Source: CAVVKW01 sp963749035
GTDB taxonomy: Bacteria > Verrucomicrobiota > Verrucomicrobiia > Chthoniobacterales > JAATET01
DNA length: 64,000 bases
Direction of reading: 5' to 3'
Assembly (NCBI GenBank): GCA_963749035.1
Contig: CAVVKW010000004.1
Location: forward strand, 434,001 to 498,000
This document shows, piece by piece, positions 35,126 through 42,336 of the stretch. The notes beneath the pieces were generated by a model. The model was not told where the DNA came from. It did no database searches and was given only the letters and a program-made list of their open reading frames with translations. Position 1 is the stretch's first letter. The number at the start of each line of letters is the position of its first letter. The position numbers and the translations under genes are program-made.

Positions 35126-35530
35126 GTGATTTCAAGACTGGCACTGGCAATTTTCTTCGTCGTTGCCGGTGTGAATCATTTCATCTTCCCGCAAACCTAC
35201 GCGGCCATGATCCCGGATTGGCTGCCGGGAGCCGGGGCGGCGGTTTTCTGGAGTGGGCTCGCCGAGGTTGTCGTTGGCTTCGGCGTGCTGATCCCCCGTC
35301 TTCGGCGGGTTGCCGGCTGGGGGCTGATCGCGCTGCTGATTGCGGTATTTCCAGCCAACGTCGACGCGGCGTTCAACGGGATGGAACTCTTTGGAGGTCC
35401 GGTGCCGACGTGGGTGCTCTGGGTCAGGCTACCGGTTCAGGCGCTCTTCGTCTGGTGGGTGTGGCTTGTCTGTTTGCGGGGGACGGTTCAGTCAAAGACG
35501 AATCCATCTTCGGTGCGCCGGACGCGATAG
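35126..35530 (+). CDS. DoxX family membrane protein
   Basis: A 134-residue protein with four TM helices matching the small DoxX group: LALAIFFVVAGVNHFIFP, MIPDWLPG, SGLAEVVVGFGVLIP, RRVAGWGLIALLIAVFPANV and LPVQALFVWWVWLV follow in the normal order. Function in the family is poorly defined (redox-linked membrane proteins). GTG 35126 is chosen since TM1 begins at once; the open frame extends back to 35048 with a low-quality leader. The last 43 bp overlap the 3' end of the convergent PBP1A gene. Confidence 0.82.
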   Translation: MISRLALAIFFVVAGVNHFIFPQTYAAMIPDWLPGAGAAVFWSGLAEVVVGFGVLIPRLRRVAGWGLIALLIAVFPANVDAAFNGMELFGGPVPTWVLWVRLPVQALFVWWVWLVCLRGTVQSKTNPSSVRRTR

Positions 35531-38001
35531 CGGTCGGGCTCCGATCGGTTTGGCGAAGCTTCCTCGTCGGAAGGTTGTGGCCGGGGCACGACGCGGGCGC
35601 CACGCGTTGGGCGGTAGGGAAGTCCGGGGGCAGCCGTAGGCGCGGGGACGCGCTGGACCGGAACGGGGCGAGCCGCCGGTGGCGCGACCGGGCGGTTGGC
35701 CGGTGCCTGAAAGGCGGGGTCGTCCGATTGACCCGGTGCGACGTTTGGCGAGATGGGCTGGGCTCGCGCGACGGGCGCTGCGCCGCTTGGTTGCGAGCGG
35801 TCGATGGTTTGCGCGGAGACGGTGGAGTGGGACGGGACGCTGACCCGCGGGCGATCGACGGGCTGGGCGGGGGCGATCGGCGGTAACGGGGCTGCCGGGC
35901 GGGTCGACTCGCTCGGAGAGATGGGGATCGCAGCGGCGACTCGGGGCTCGGTGGCGAGAGTGCCGCCGTGAGCGACGAGGCTCAGATTGCATGATCGCGT
36001 CGGAGTCATCGCTTTCGGGATCACGGTCGTGTAGGCCTCGCCGGTTGACTCGCAGGCGGAAGTCGCCTGGAGTCCCGTGCGGCGGCAGAGGGGGCCCTTC
36101 ACGCGAGGAACGTCGATCCCGAGGTCGTTCGCGGCGTATTCTTTGGCAGACGCGTTTTCGACGAAGTCGACCCAGATCGGTAGGGCAAGGGTGCTGCCGT
36201 AACCCTTGTTCATGATCCGCTTCGGTTGGTCGAAGCCAACCCAGACGCCGGTCGTCAGCGAGGACGTGTAGCCGACGAACCAGGCATCCTTGTAGTCATC
36301 GGTCGTGCCCGTTTTGCCCGCTGTGGGGACGGTGAGCCCGAGGCTTTTCGCTTTGGCGGCGGTGCCGCCGGTGACGACCTCCTGGAGAAGCTCGTCGACG
36401 ATGGCATCGGCGGGTGGGTCGATGGCGGGGATCGCAGCTTCGGTCGCCTTGTAGATCGTCTGTCCCCGTCGGTCGACGATCTCACTGATGATGTAGGACT
36501 GACGGCGGCTCCCGGCGTTTGGAAACGTGGTGTAGGCGGTGGTGATCTCTTTGAGGGTGGCTTCGAATGCGCCGAGGTAGATCGAAGGATTGGGGGTGAT
36601 CTCGCCGAGACCGACCTTACCAGCGAGTTGCGTAATCGCGGGGAGGGTGGCGAATTCGCCGACGCGAACGGTCATCGTATTCCGTGAGCGGACGAGGCCC
36701 TTGCCAGCGGGAAGGAGTCCGGCACTACCTCCGTCCGAGTTTTTCGGAGCCCAGTCGGTCTCCACGGAACGGATCTCGCCGGGTTTGATGTCACCGTCGT
36801 CGACGAGGGTGCCGGGCAGGAGTCCGACTTCGAAGGCAGCGGCGTAGATGAAGGGTTTGAAGGTCGAGCCGACCTGCCGCTTCGCGAGGATGGCGCGATT
36901 AAAGCGACTCTCCTTGAAATCTCGTCCGCCGATGAGGGCGCGGACGGCACCGGTCGAATTCTCGATTGCGACCAGGGCTCCCTGAAGGTAGGCGGGGTCA
37001 CCGCTTTCGGGGTCGTAATCTGCCCGGGTGGGGTGGGTCCAGCCGTCCGTCGACTCGATCTCGGTGAGGTGCTTGTCGAGGGCGGATTGACCGACGAGCT
37101 GCAGCCGCTTGTCGATGGTGGTGTAAATTTTCAATCCGCCTTGGGCGATTTGGGTCGGAGAGAGGACGACGTCGAGATCGCGGTTGACCGCGTCCATCGC
37201 GTAATCCTCCTGCACGCGGGGCGGGAGGCGTTTGGTGGCTGGGACGTCCTTCGACCGAGCGTCGGCAGCCTGGGCGGGGGTGATCATGGCGAGTTCTTCC
37301 ATGCGGGCGAGGACTTGATCACGCTGGGCGAGGGCGTTGGCGGTGTCCTCGAGCGGCGTGAACCGATTTGGGCTGCGAATGAGGCCGGCGAGAATGGCGG
37401 ATTCCGAGAGATCAAGTTCCTTGGCGGTTTTCCCGAAGCAGGCGCGGGCTGCAGTTTCGATACCGTAGAGGCCACGTCCGTAGTAGATGCGGTTGACGTA
37501 GGCTTCGAGGATCTCGTCCTTGGTGAGTTCGCCCTCCATCCTGAGCGCAAGCAGGGCTTCGATGACTTTGCGTTCCCAGTCATTCTCCGCCAGATCGTAA
37601 GAATTTCGTGCGAGCTGTTGGGTGATGGTGCTCGCACCTTCTGCGACCCGTCCGGCCTCGATGTTGCGAACGGTGGCCCGGGCGATGCCACGATAGTCGA
37701 CCCCGCGGTGTTCGTAATAGCGGCTGTCCTCGCGGGCGAGGAGTGCGTCGATGAAGTGTGGTGAAACTTCGTCGAGCGGCACGACGTAGCGGGTCTCGCC
37801 CTGGAGGCGGCCGTAACGCTGGCCGGTGCGATCAAAGACCTCCGAGATGGCGGGGATCGCGCTGATCTCGGCGAGATCGAAGCTCTTTGAGATCGTGGAA
37901 TACTTGCTGTAGTGGGGATACACGTAGATCCCCGCGGCGATCACCGCGATGACGCCGAGCGCGCAGAGGATCAGAAACGTCCAAACGAAAAAACGTTTCA
38001 T
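35488..38001 (-). CDS. Penicillin-binding protein 1A (bifunctional glycosyltransferase/transpeptidase)
   Basis: An 837-residue class A PBP. One N-terminal TM anchor (residues about 5-27) precedes a GT51 glycosyltransferase domain with EDSRYYEHRGVDYRGIARA (catalytic Glu) and GASTITQQLARN, then the transpeptidase with STFK (nucleophile Ser in VGSTFKPFIY), SRNTMTVRVG and KTGTTDDYKDAWFVGY. The last about 150 residues are an unusual Pro/Ala/Arg/Ser-rich low-complexity tail with no predicted fold, which could reach into the periplasm or bind glycan. It polymerises lipid II and cross-links peptidoglycan. The 3' end overlaps the DoxX gene. ATG 38001 opens directly before the TM anchor. Confidence 0.95.
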   Translation of the reverse strand: MKRFFVWTFLILCALGVIAVIAAGIYVYPHYSKYSTISKSFDLAEISAIPAISEVFDRTGQRYGRLQGETRYVVPLDEVSPHFIDALLAREDSRYYEHRGVDYRGIARATVRNIEAGRVAEGASTITQQLARNSYDLAENDWERKVIEALLALRMEGELTKDEILEAYVNRIYYGRGLYGIETAARACFGKTAKELDLSESAILAGLIRSPNRFTPLEDTANALAQRDQVLARMEELAMITPAQAADARSKDVPATKRLPPRVQEDYAMDAVNRDLDVVLSPTQIAQGGLKIYTTIDKRLQLVGQSALDKHLTEIESTDGWTHPTRADYDPESGDPAYLQGALVAIENSTGAVRALIGGRDFKESRFNRAILAKRQVGSTFKPFIYAAAFEVGLLPGTLVDDGDIKPGEIRSVETDWAPKNSDGGSAGLLPAGKGLVRSRNTMTVRVGEFATLPAITQLAGKVGLGEITPNPSIYLGAFEATLKEITTAYTTFPNAGSRRQSYIISEIVDRRGQTIYKATEAAIPAIDPPADAIVDELLQEVVTGGTAAKAKSLGLTVPTAGKTGTTDDYKDAWFVGYTSSLTTGVWVGFDQPKRIMNKGYGSTLALPIWVDFVENASAKEYAANDLGIDVPRVKGPLCRRTGLQATSACESTGEAYTTVIPKAMTPTRSCNLSLVAHGGTLATEPRVAAAIPISPSESTRPAAPLPPIAPAQPVDRPRVSVPSHSTVSAQTIDRSQPSGAAPVARAQPISPNVAPGQSDDPAFQAPANRPVAPPAARPVPVQRVPAPTAAPGLPYRPTRGARVVPRPQPSDEEASPNRSEPDRYRVRRTEDGFVFD

Positions 38002-38058
38002 ACGCGGGACGTCGGGAATGACGAAGGAACAGATTTCATCGCAAGTTATCGGATAAGG

Positions 38059-39150
38059 TCAATGATCCGCGTGCCACTGGTGATAGATAACTGGCGAAAT
38101 CTCGGACGGCTTAATTTCGCTGCGACCTCCCCAGAAAACGTTGGTGTAGGAAACGGGGATGTCGACCCGTTCGAGGTGCCTGTCAATCGCCGCTTTGTGC
38201 TCGAGCAGCCGATCCCGGTCGGTCCCGTGAGCGACGGCCATGATGTTGACGTCGTTAAACTCCGGGCCGCCCTCGCGCCAGTAGCAGTGGGTGAGAATCT
38301 CGTGGCGTCCAATCTCCGCGCCAGCTTCGACTTCGCGACCGGCGGGGACAGCCCAGTGAAAGAGACCGTTGAAGCGGGTGACGCGGACGCCGCCCTGCGA
38401 GGGTTTGACGTGTTCGAGAAAGGTCGAAAATCGGCCAATGACCTTTCGATCATTCAAGGATTCTGCCACGCGACAAAACTCGTCGAGTGAGACGCCGGCG
38501 GCGGCGGCTCGGCGGTCCCACGCAGGCTCAGCGATCTCGTCGGGATCGAACTCGCGCTTGAGTTCGAGCAGGACGTTCCATTCGTGGTCGGTGAGGTGAA
38601 CGGTTTCAACCTTCAGCATGCGGGCGGGATCGTCCGAGCGGTCGCCGAAGTCGATCGTTTTCCGGCGGACGTGGCCGACGCCGAGGGCGAAGATGCCTTT
38701 CGCTGGCATCAGGCGGTAGGACTCCGCGCCGGTCAGCCGGAGAAGTTTGTCGCAATGCTCGGAGAGTTCGTGCCCAGCGGGGACCTTGACGGTGGTCCAG
38801 AGTTTGTAGGCCTGTCCCGGGATCTTGGCGTCGGTCGAGCGGACGACGACGTGGCCGGAGAAGGGGTCTTCCTTCGACATGAAATCGAACGTGGCGTCGA
38901 GCTGATCGGCGGGAACTTTCCACGCGACGAGCGCTCCTTCGGCGAGGTTCGTGGCGACGAGGGTCTGACGGACTCGCCGGATCGTGCCGGCTTCGAGCAT
39001 GGCGCGGATGCGGGAGGTGACGGTATCGAGGTCGACTCCGGAGAGGCGGGCGATCTCTGAGAAAGGGTCCCGGCAGAATCCGCGGATCTTGTCTTCGGAG
39101 ATGGCGAGGATACGGGCGTTGGTCGGGTCGTCGTGCTCGATGGGTGTCAT
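38059..39150 (-). CDS. Two-domain AsnC-like protein of the siroheme decarboxylase (AhbA/AhbB) type
   Basis: A 363-residue protein with two tandem AsnC/Lrp-like units, each an HTH-like region followed by a RAM-like beta-alpha domain (about residues 20-170 and 185-345). This is the architecture of siroheme decarboxylase subunits AhbA and AhbB and of NirD/L/G/H joined head to tail. HCYWRE at 288-293 matches the family's HNYxR signature, and GHVVVR at 99-104 is the equivalent site in the first half. In the alternative heme and heme d1 routes these proteins remove acetate side chains of siroheme; a transcriptional regulator role is the other option. No other heme pathway gene is near. The longer frame upstream is the shadow of the EF-hand gene; ATG 39150 is used. 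Confidence 0.72.
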   Translation of the reverse strand: MTPIEHDDPTNARILAISEDKIRGFCRDPFSEIARLSGVDLDTVTSRIRAMLEAGTIRRVRQTLVATNLAEGALVAWKVPADQLDATFDFMSKEDPFSGHVVVRSTDAKIPGQAYKLWTTVKVPAGHELSEHCDKLLRLTGAESYRLMPAKGIFALGVGHVRRKTIDFGDRSDDPARMLKVETVHLTDHEWNVLLELKREFDPDEIAEPAWDRRAAAAGVSLDEFCRVAESLNDRKVIGRFSTFLEHVKPSQGGVRVTRFNGLFHWAVPAGREVEAGAEIGRHEILTHCYWREGGPEFNDVNIMAVAHGTDRDRLLEHKAAIDRHLERVDIPVSYTNVFWGGRSEIKPSEISPVIYHQWHADH

Positions 39151-39246
39151 GAGAAGCGCGGAGTATCGTGGCGAAGTGCGGCGGGGGCAAGACCCTGCGC
39201 GATTGACGAAATCGGGCGAAACGCGCATGAAGGCAGGGATCAATCT

Positions 39247-39690
39247 ATGAACAGCAAAACCCTTCTCACTCTCGTCGGCGCGGCTTCGCTCGTGGCCGGA
39301 TGCGCCACCGATGACACGAACTACCCGCCGAAGCGGACCTTGCAGGAACAGTTCGAGCGGGCCGATACGAATCAGGATGGCAAAGTTTCCAAAGACGAGT
39401 TTCGGGTGCTGGCCGTCGAAGACGCGTTCTCGCTCTTCGACGACAACGAAGACGGGGTGATTACCCGACAGGAGTTCTTGGAGTCGGGCGGGTCCGTCGC
39501 GGCCTTCGAGGAAATCGACGTGAGTGGGAGTGGCAAGATCACGCTCGAGGAGGCGAAGGGCACGAAGGTCATGATGAGCCGAATGCTCACGGCATTCTAC
39601 GAGGCCGATGCGAATGACGACGGATACGTGACGCTGGGAGAGGCGTTGGTCTATCGAGCGCGCGCTCGGAAATACACGGGTAATCAGTAG
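39247..39690 (+). CDS. EF-hand calcium-binding lipoprotein
   Basis: A 147-residue lipoprotein with lipobox VAGC at residues 16-19. Four EF-hand-like loops follow: DTNQDGKVSKDEF and DDNEDGVITRQEF are canonical 12-residue Ca2+ loops; DVSGSGKITLEEA lacks one Asp; DANDDGYVTLGEA is near canonical. Bacterial EF-hand lipoproteins of this size are thought to sense or buffer calcium in the periplasm or at the outer membrane. It is divergent from the AhbA/B-like gene across 96 bp and convergent with the DUF3300 gene. The start at 39247 has AAGGCAGGGA upstream. Confidence 0.88.
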   Translation: MNSKTLLTLVGAASLVAGCATDDTNYPPKRTLQEQFERADTNQDGKVSKDEFRVLAVEDAFSLFDDNEDGVITRQEFLESGGSVAAFEEIDVSGSGKITLEEAKGTKVMMSRMLTAFYEADANDDGYVTLGEALVYRARARKYTGNQ

Positions 39691-39746
39691 TCGCTCGCGG
39701 CTTCGAAAAGCGCCATTCCGAAAATCGGGCCGAAGCGACACAGGAC

Positions 39747-39770
39747 AGCTGGGTTCGGTTGAACCCGGCT
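39747..39770. terminator. Hairpin between convergent EF-hand and DUF3300 genes
   Basis: AGCTGGGTTC and GAACCCGGCT pair around a GGTT loop, 10 bp with one G-U pair, in the 117-bp convergent gap. No T tract follows in either direction, so a bidirectional role is only likely by position. Confidence 0.4.
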
Positions 39771-39807
39771 GCTGCGATCGACCTTGCGGGGATCGGATCG
39801 AGTTTGG

Positions 39808-42249
39808 TTACCGATTTCTCTGATTGTTCTTCCGGCGTTGCTCGAGCTGCTCGCGGGTCAGACCGCGTTGGTTCGGGCGTTGCGCCTGCTGGCGTTGCGC
39901 TTGTTGACGCTGGGCCTGTTGGCGTTGTTGAGCCTGCCGCTGTTGGGCTTGCTGCCGCTGTTGCGCTTGCCGCTGCTGAGCTTGACGTTGCTGGGCTTCA
40001 CGTTGCTGGGCTTCACGTTGTTGGGCTGAACGTTGAGCCTGCTGGCGTTGCTGTGCCTGACGCTGAGCCTGTTGACGCTCCTGAGCCTGGCGTTGAGCTC
40101 GTTCCCGCTGTTGGGCGGCACGTTGGGCTTGTTGGCGCTGCTCCGCTGCGCGCTGGGATTGCTCGCGCTGCTTGGCGGCACGCTGGGCCTGTTCGCGTTG
40201 CTTAGCTGCACGTTGCGCCTGCTCGCGTTGTTTCGCTGCGCGTTGCGCTTTCTCACGCTGCTGGGCAGCTTCCCGCTGCTTGGCCGCCTGTTGGGCTTGT
40301 TCGCGCTGTTTGGCCGAGCGTTGGGCCTGTTCACGTTGATTGGCTTGCTCGCGTTGTTTTGCTTCGCGCTGAGCCTTGTCGTTGGGCTTGGCCTGACGCT
40401 GCTGCTGAGCTTGGTGCTGCGCCCGCTCGCGCTGTTGCTGACGCTGCTGGTCTTCCTTGGCTTTGGCGGCCTGGCGCTGCTCCCGCTCACGTTGCTCCTT
40501 ACGCCGCTTTTCCTCGTTGGCGGCCTGTTGCTGACGCTTCTCGCGGTCGCTTTTGGACTGTGCGTTTTGGTTCGGCTGAGCCTTGGCGTTTTGGTTGGCA
40601 GTCCGCTGCGCGTTGCTGCGCTGGGAGGCCTTCCGGTCGTCTGCGTTTTTGTTTGCGGCGTTTGGCCGAGCGTTGGCGTTCGCCGTTTTGCGATCGTTCG
40701 CGTTTGCATTGCCGGACTTCTGGTTGGCTTTGTTGCCCTGGTTCGGGCGGTTCCCGTTGGCTTTCGCCGTTTGACCGTTCTTCCGATTGTCGTTGCCGGA
40801 GCCCGTCACTTTCGGAGCCTGGCTTGGGCGATTGGGAACCTGGTTGGACTTTTTGTCGTTGGTGCCGCGATTGTTGGCGGTGCCGTTTCGGTTGTTCGCG
40901 TTTTTGTTCGATCCGTCGGCTTTCTGATCGCGGTTTTTGTTCTGGTTGGAAGCTTGAGCTTTGGACCCCGGACGGTTCGGGGTGTTGGCGTTCGGACGGT
41001 TGTTTTTGTTGCCGTCGGCATTGCGTTGGTTGGCATTCTTGCCTTTGTTCGCGTTGGCTTGGCTGGGCTTCCGGTTTTGATTCTGAGCGTTTGCGTTGCG
41101 GTTGTTTCTTGCCTCGTTCTTGAGCGGTCCGGCTGCGCGACGTTTGCCGTCGGCTTTCAGGCGGCTGGGCTTTGGCATGGAAGCCTGTTTGAGTCCGCCA
41201 CGATTTTTGGCCTGCTGATTCGGCTTGGCACCTTTACGGGTCGATTGAGCAAAGCGGGCGTTGCCGCGATTGTTCTGTTGGCGCTGACTGATTTGCCGCC
41301 GGCTGTCGGCGCTGGGTCGCCATTCGTTGACCGAGCGGTTGTCGACGTTGGTGATGTTGTTGACCGTATTGACGTTCGTGATGTTCGTGTTGGTCTCGAC
41401 GATGTTGATGTCTCGGCCCTGGTCGTAGTAACCGCGGTCATACCAGTAGTCGCGGTTGTTGTAGCCGCAGTCGGCGCCGTAGTAGAGCTCTCGCCGGTTC
41501 CAATCGAAGGCGTAGTCGAGCCAGGAGCCGACCGCGAAGCCCACGCTGAAGCTGATGGCGGGCTCGACGTAAATCGGACGGGGCCGGTCAACGTAAACGA
41601 CCTCGGTTTCGTAGATCGTCTGAGTCTCGTAAACGACTTGGGGATCGTAGGTCGGGACGTAGATGACTTCCGGGTCAGTCGGGACGATGCGGATGTTCTC
41701 TTCAACGACGGCCGCGTCATCTCCTTTTTCGAAGACGACGGTCTGCTGGGGGGTGTTCACGAGGTTCCCGGCGGCTTGCGCGTCGCGGCGGAGGCGCTGC
41801 ATCGCGTTCATGACGTCGCTCGGTTGTTCGTAAAACGCTTCCCCGACGGCGGCGGTCCATTCGAGATTTTCGTCCATCCAAGCCAGAACGTCCGGGTAGC
41901 GGGTGAGCGAGATAACGCTCTCGTCCCAGGGCTGTTCGTCGACGAGGTCGATGTCGCCGTTATCCATGAACCGGGTGGCGAGCGTAACGTCGGTCGGAAC
42001 GGTCGAAGCGGGAAGGATCAGCGCGACGAGGGCATCCGGATAAAGGGCGATCGGCCCGAGGAGCTCGTCGAGCTCTTCGTCGGAGAGGAGAATGTATTCG
42101 TCTTCGGGAGCGAGGACGGGCTCATACTGAGCGGGCTGATTCGTCTGTGCGGTGGCCGATTGATGGACCACCGGGACGACCAGCGCGGCGAGTAGGACGC
42201 TGCAGAGCATGGCAGCGGCGCGGAAGGTGAGGGTGTTTTTAGTCTTCAT
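39808..42249 (-). CDS. DUF3300 protein with a very long low-complexity C-terminal tail
   Basis: An 813-residue secreted protein. A signal peptide (to about residue 34) is followed by a DUF3300 domain at about 55-240 with LLGPIALYPDALVALILPAS, WTAAVGEAFYEQPSDVMNAM and VIYVPTYDPQVVY. After a Trp/Tyr-rich patch (about 250-290) the rest is low complexity: first Asn/Lys/Arg-rich (about 320-590), then about 220 residues of Gln/Arg/Ala repeats. DUF3300 proteins are of unknown function, generally predicted to be outer-membrane or periplasmic. The tail is far longer than usual and strongly basic, so binding to nucleic acid, anionic polysaccharide or another envelope component is plausible. Neither neighbour shares its orientation closely except the hybrid kinase upstream. 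Confidence 0.87.
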   Translation of the reverse strand: MKTKNTLTFRAAAMLCSVLLAALVVPVVHQSATAQTNQPAQYEPVLAPEDEYILLSDEELDELLGPIALYPDALVALILPASTVPTDVTLATRFMDNGDIDLVDEQPWDESVISLTRYPDVLAWMDENLEWTAAVGEAFYEQPSDVMNAMQRLRRDAQAAGNLVNTPQQTVVFEKGDDAAVVEENIRIVPTDPEVIYVPTYDPQVVYETQTIYETEVVYVDRPRPIYVEPAISFSVGFAVGSWLDYAFDWNRRELYYGADCGYNNRDYWYDRGYYDQGRDINIVETNTNITNVNTVNNITNVDNRSVNEWRPSADSRRQISQRQQNNRGNARFAQSTRKGAKPNQQAKNRGGLKQASMPKPSRLKADGKRRAAGPLKNEARNNRNANAQNQNRKPSQANANKGKNANQRNADGNKNNRPNANTPNRPGSKAQASNQNKNRDQKADGSNKNANNRNGTANNRGTNDKKSNQVPNRPSQAPKVTGSGNDNRKNGQTAKANGNRPNQGNKANQKSGNANANDRKTANANARPNAANKNADDRKASQRSNAQRTANQNAKAQPNQNAQSKSDREKRQQQAANEEKRRKEQREREQRQAAKAKEDQQRQQQRERAQHQAQQQRQAKPNDKAQREAKQREQANQREQAQRSAKQREQAQQAAKQREAAQQREKAQRAAKQREQAQRAAKQREQAQRAAKQREQSQRAAEQRQQAQRAAQQRERAQRQAQERQQAQRQAQQRQQAQRSAQQREAQQREAQQRQAQQRQAQQRQQAQQRQAQQRQQAQRQQAQRQQAQRPNQRGLTREQLEQRRKNNQRNR
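39811..40450 (-). repeat. In-frame degenerate repeat encoding Gln/Arg/Ala-rich tail
   Basis: About 10-11-codon units based on AKQREQAQRA are repeated, with several near-identical copies at about 40140-40260, and degenerate into shorter QRQQAQ units near the 3' end. The region is the C-terminal third of the DUF3300 gene. Copies differ at both silent and replacement sites, so it is not a freshly amplified tract. Confidence 0.75.
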
Positions 42250-42336
42250 GGTGAGTCGGGGTATTCAATTGCTTGATTTCGTTCGGGTTCCAAAGGTGTG
42301 CTACGGGGATTAAAACGCGGGGAGTCGGCGAGTTAT

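Noticed and set aside
39151..39741. N-terminal extension of the AhbA/B-like frame
   Set aside because: It runs antisense through the EF-hand lipoprotein gene and has no family similarity; the ATG at 39150 starts just before the first AsnC-like unit.
40033..42195. 720-codon Leu/Val-rich plus-strand frame opposite the DUF3300 gene
   Set aside because: Antisense of Gln/Asn-rich codons gives Leu/Val-rich pseudo-membrane sequence. The DUF3300 motifs and signal peptide are on the other strand.
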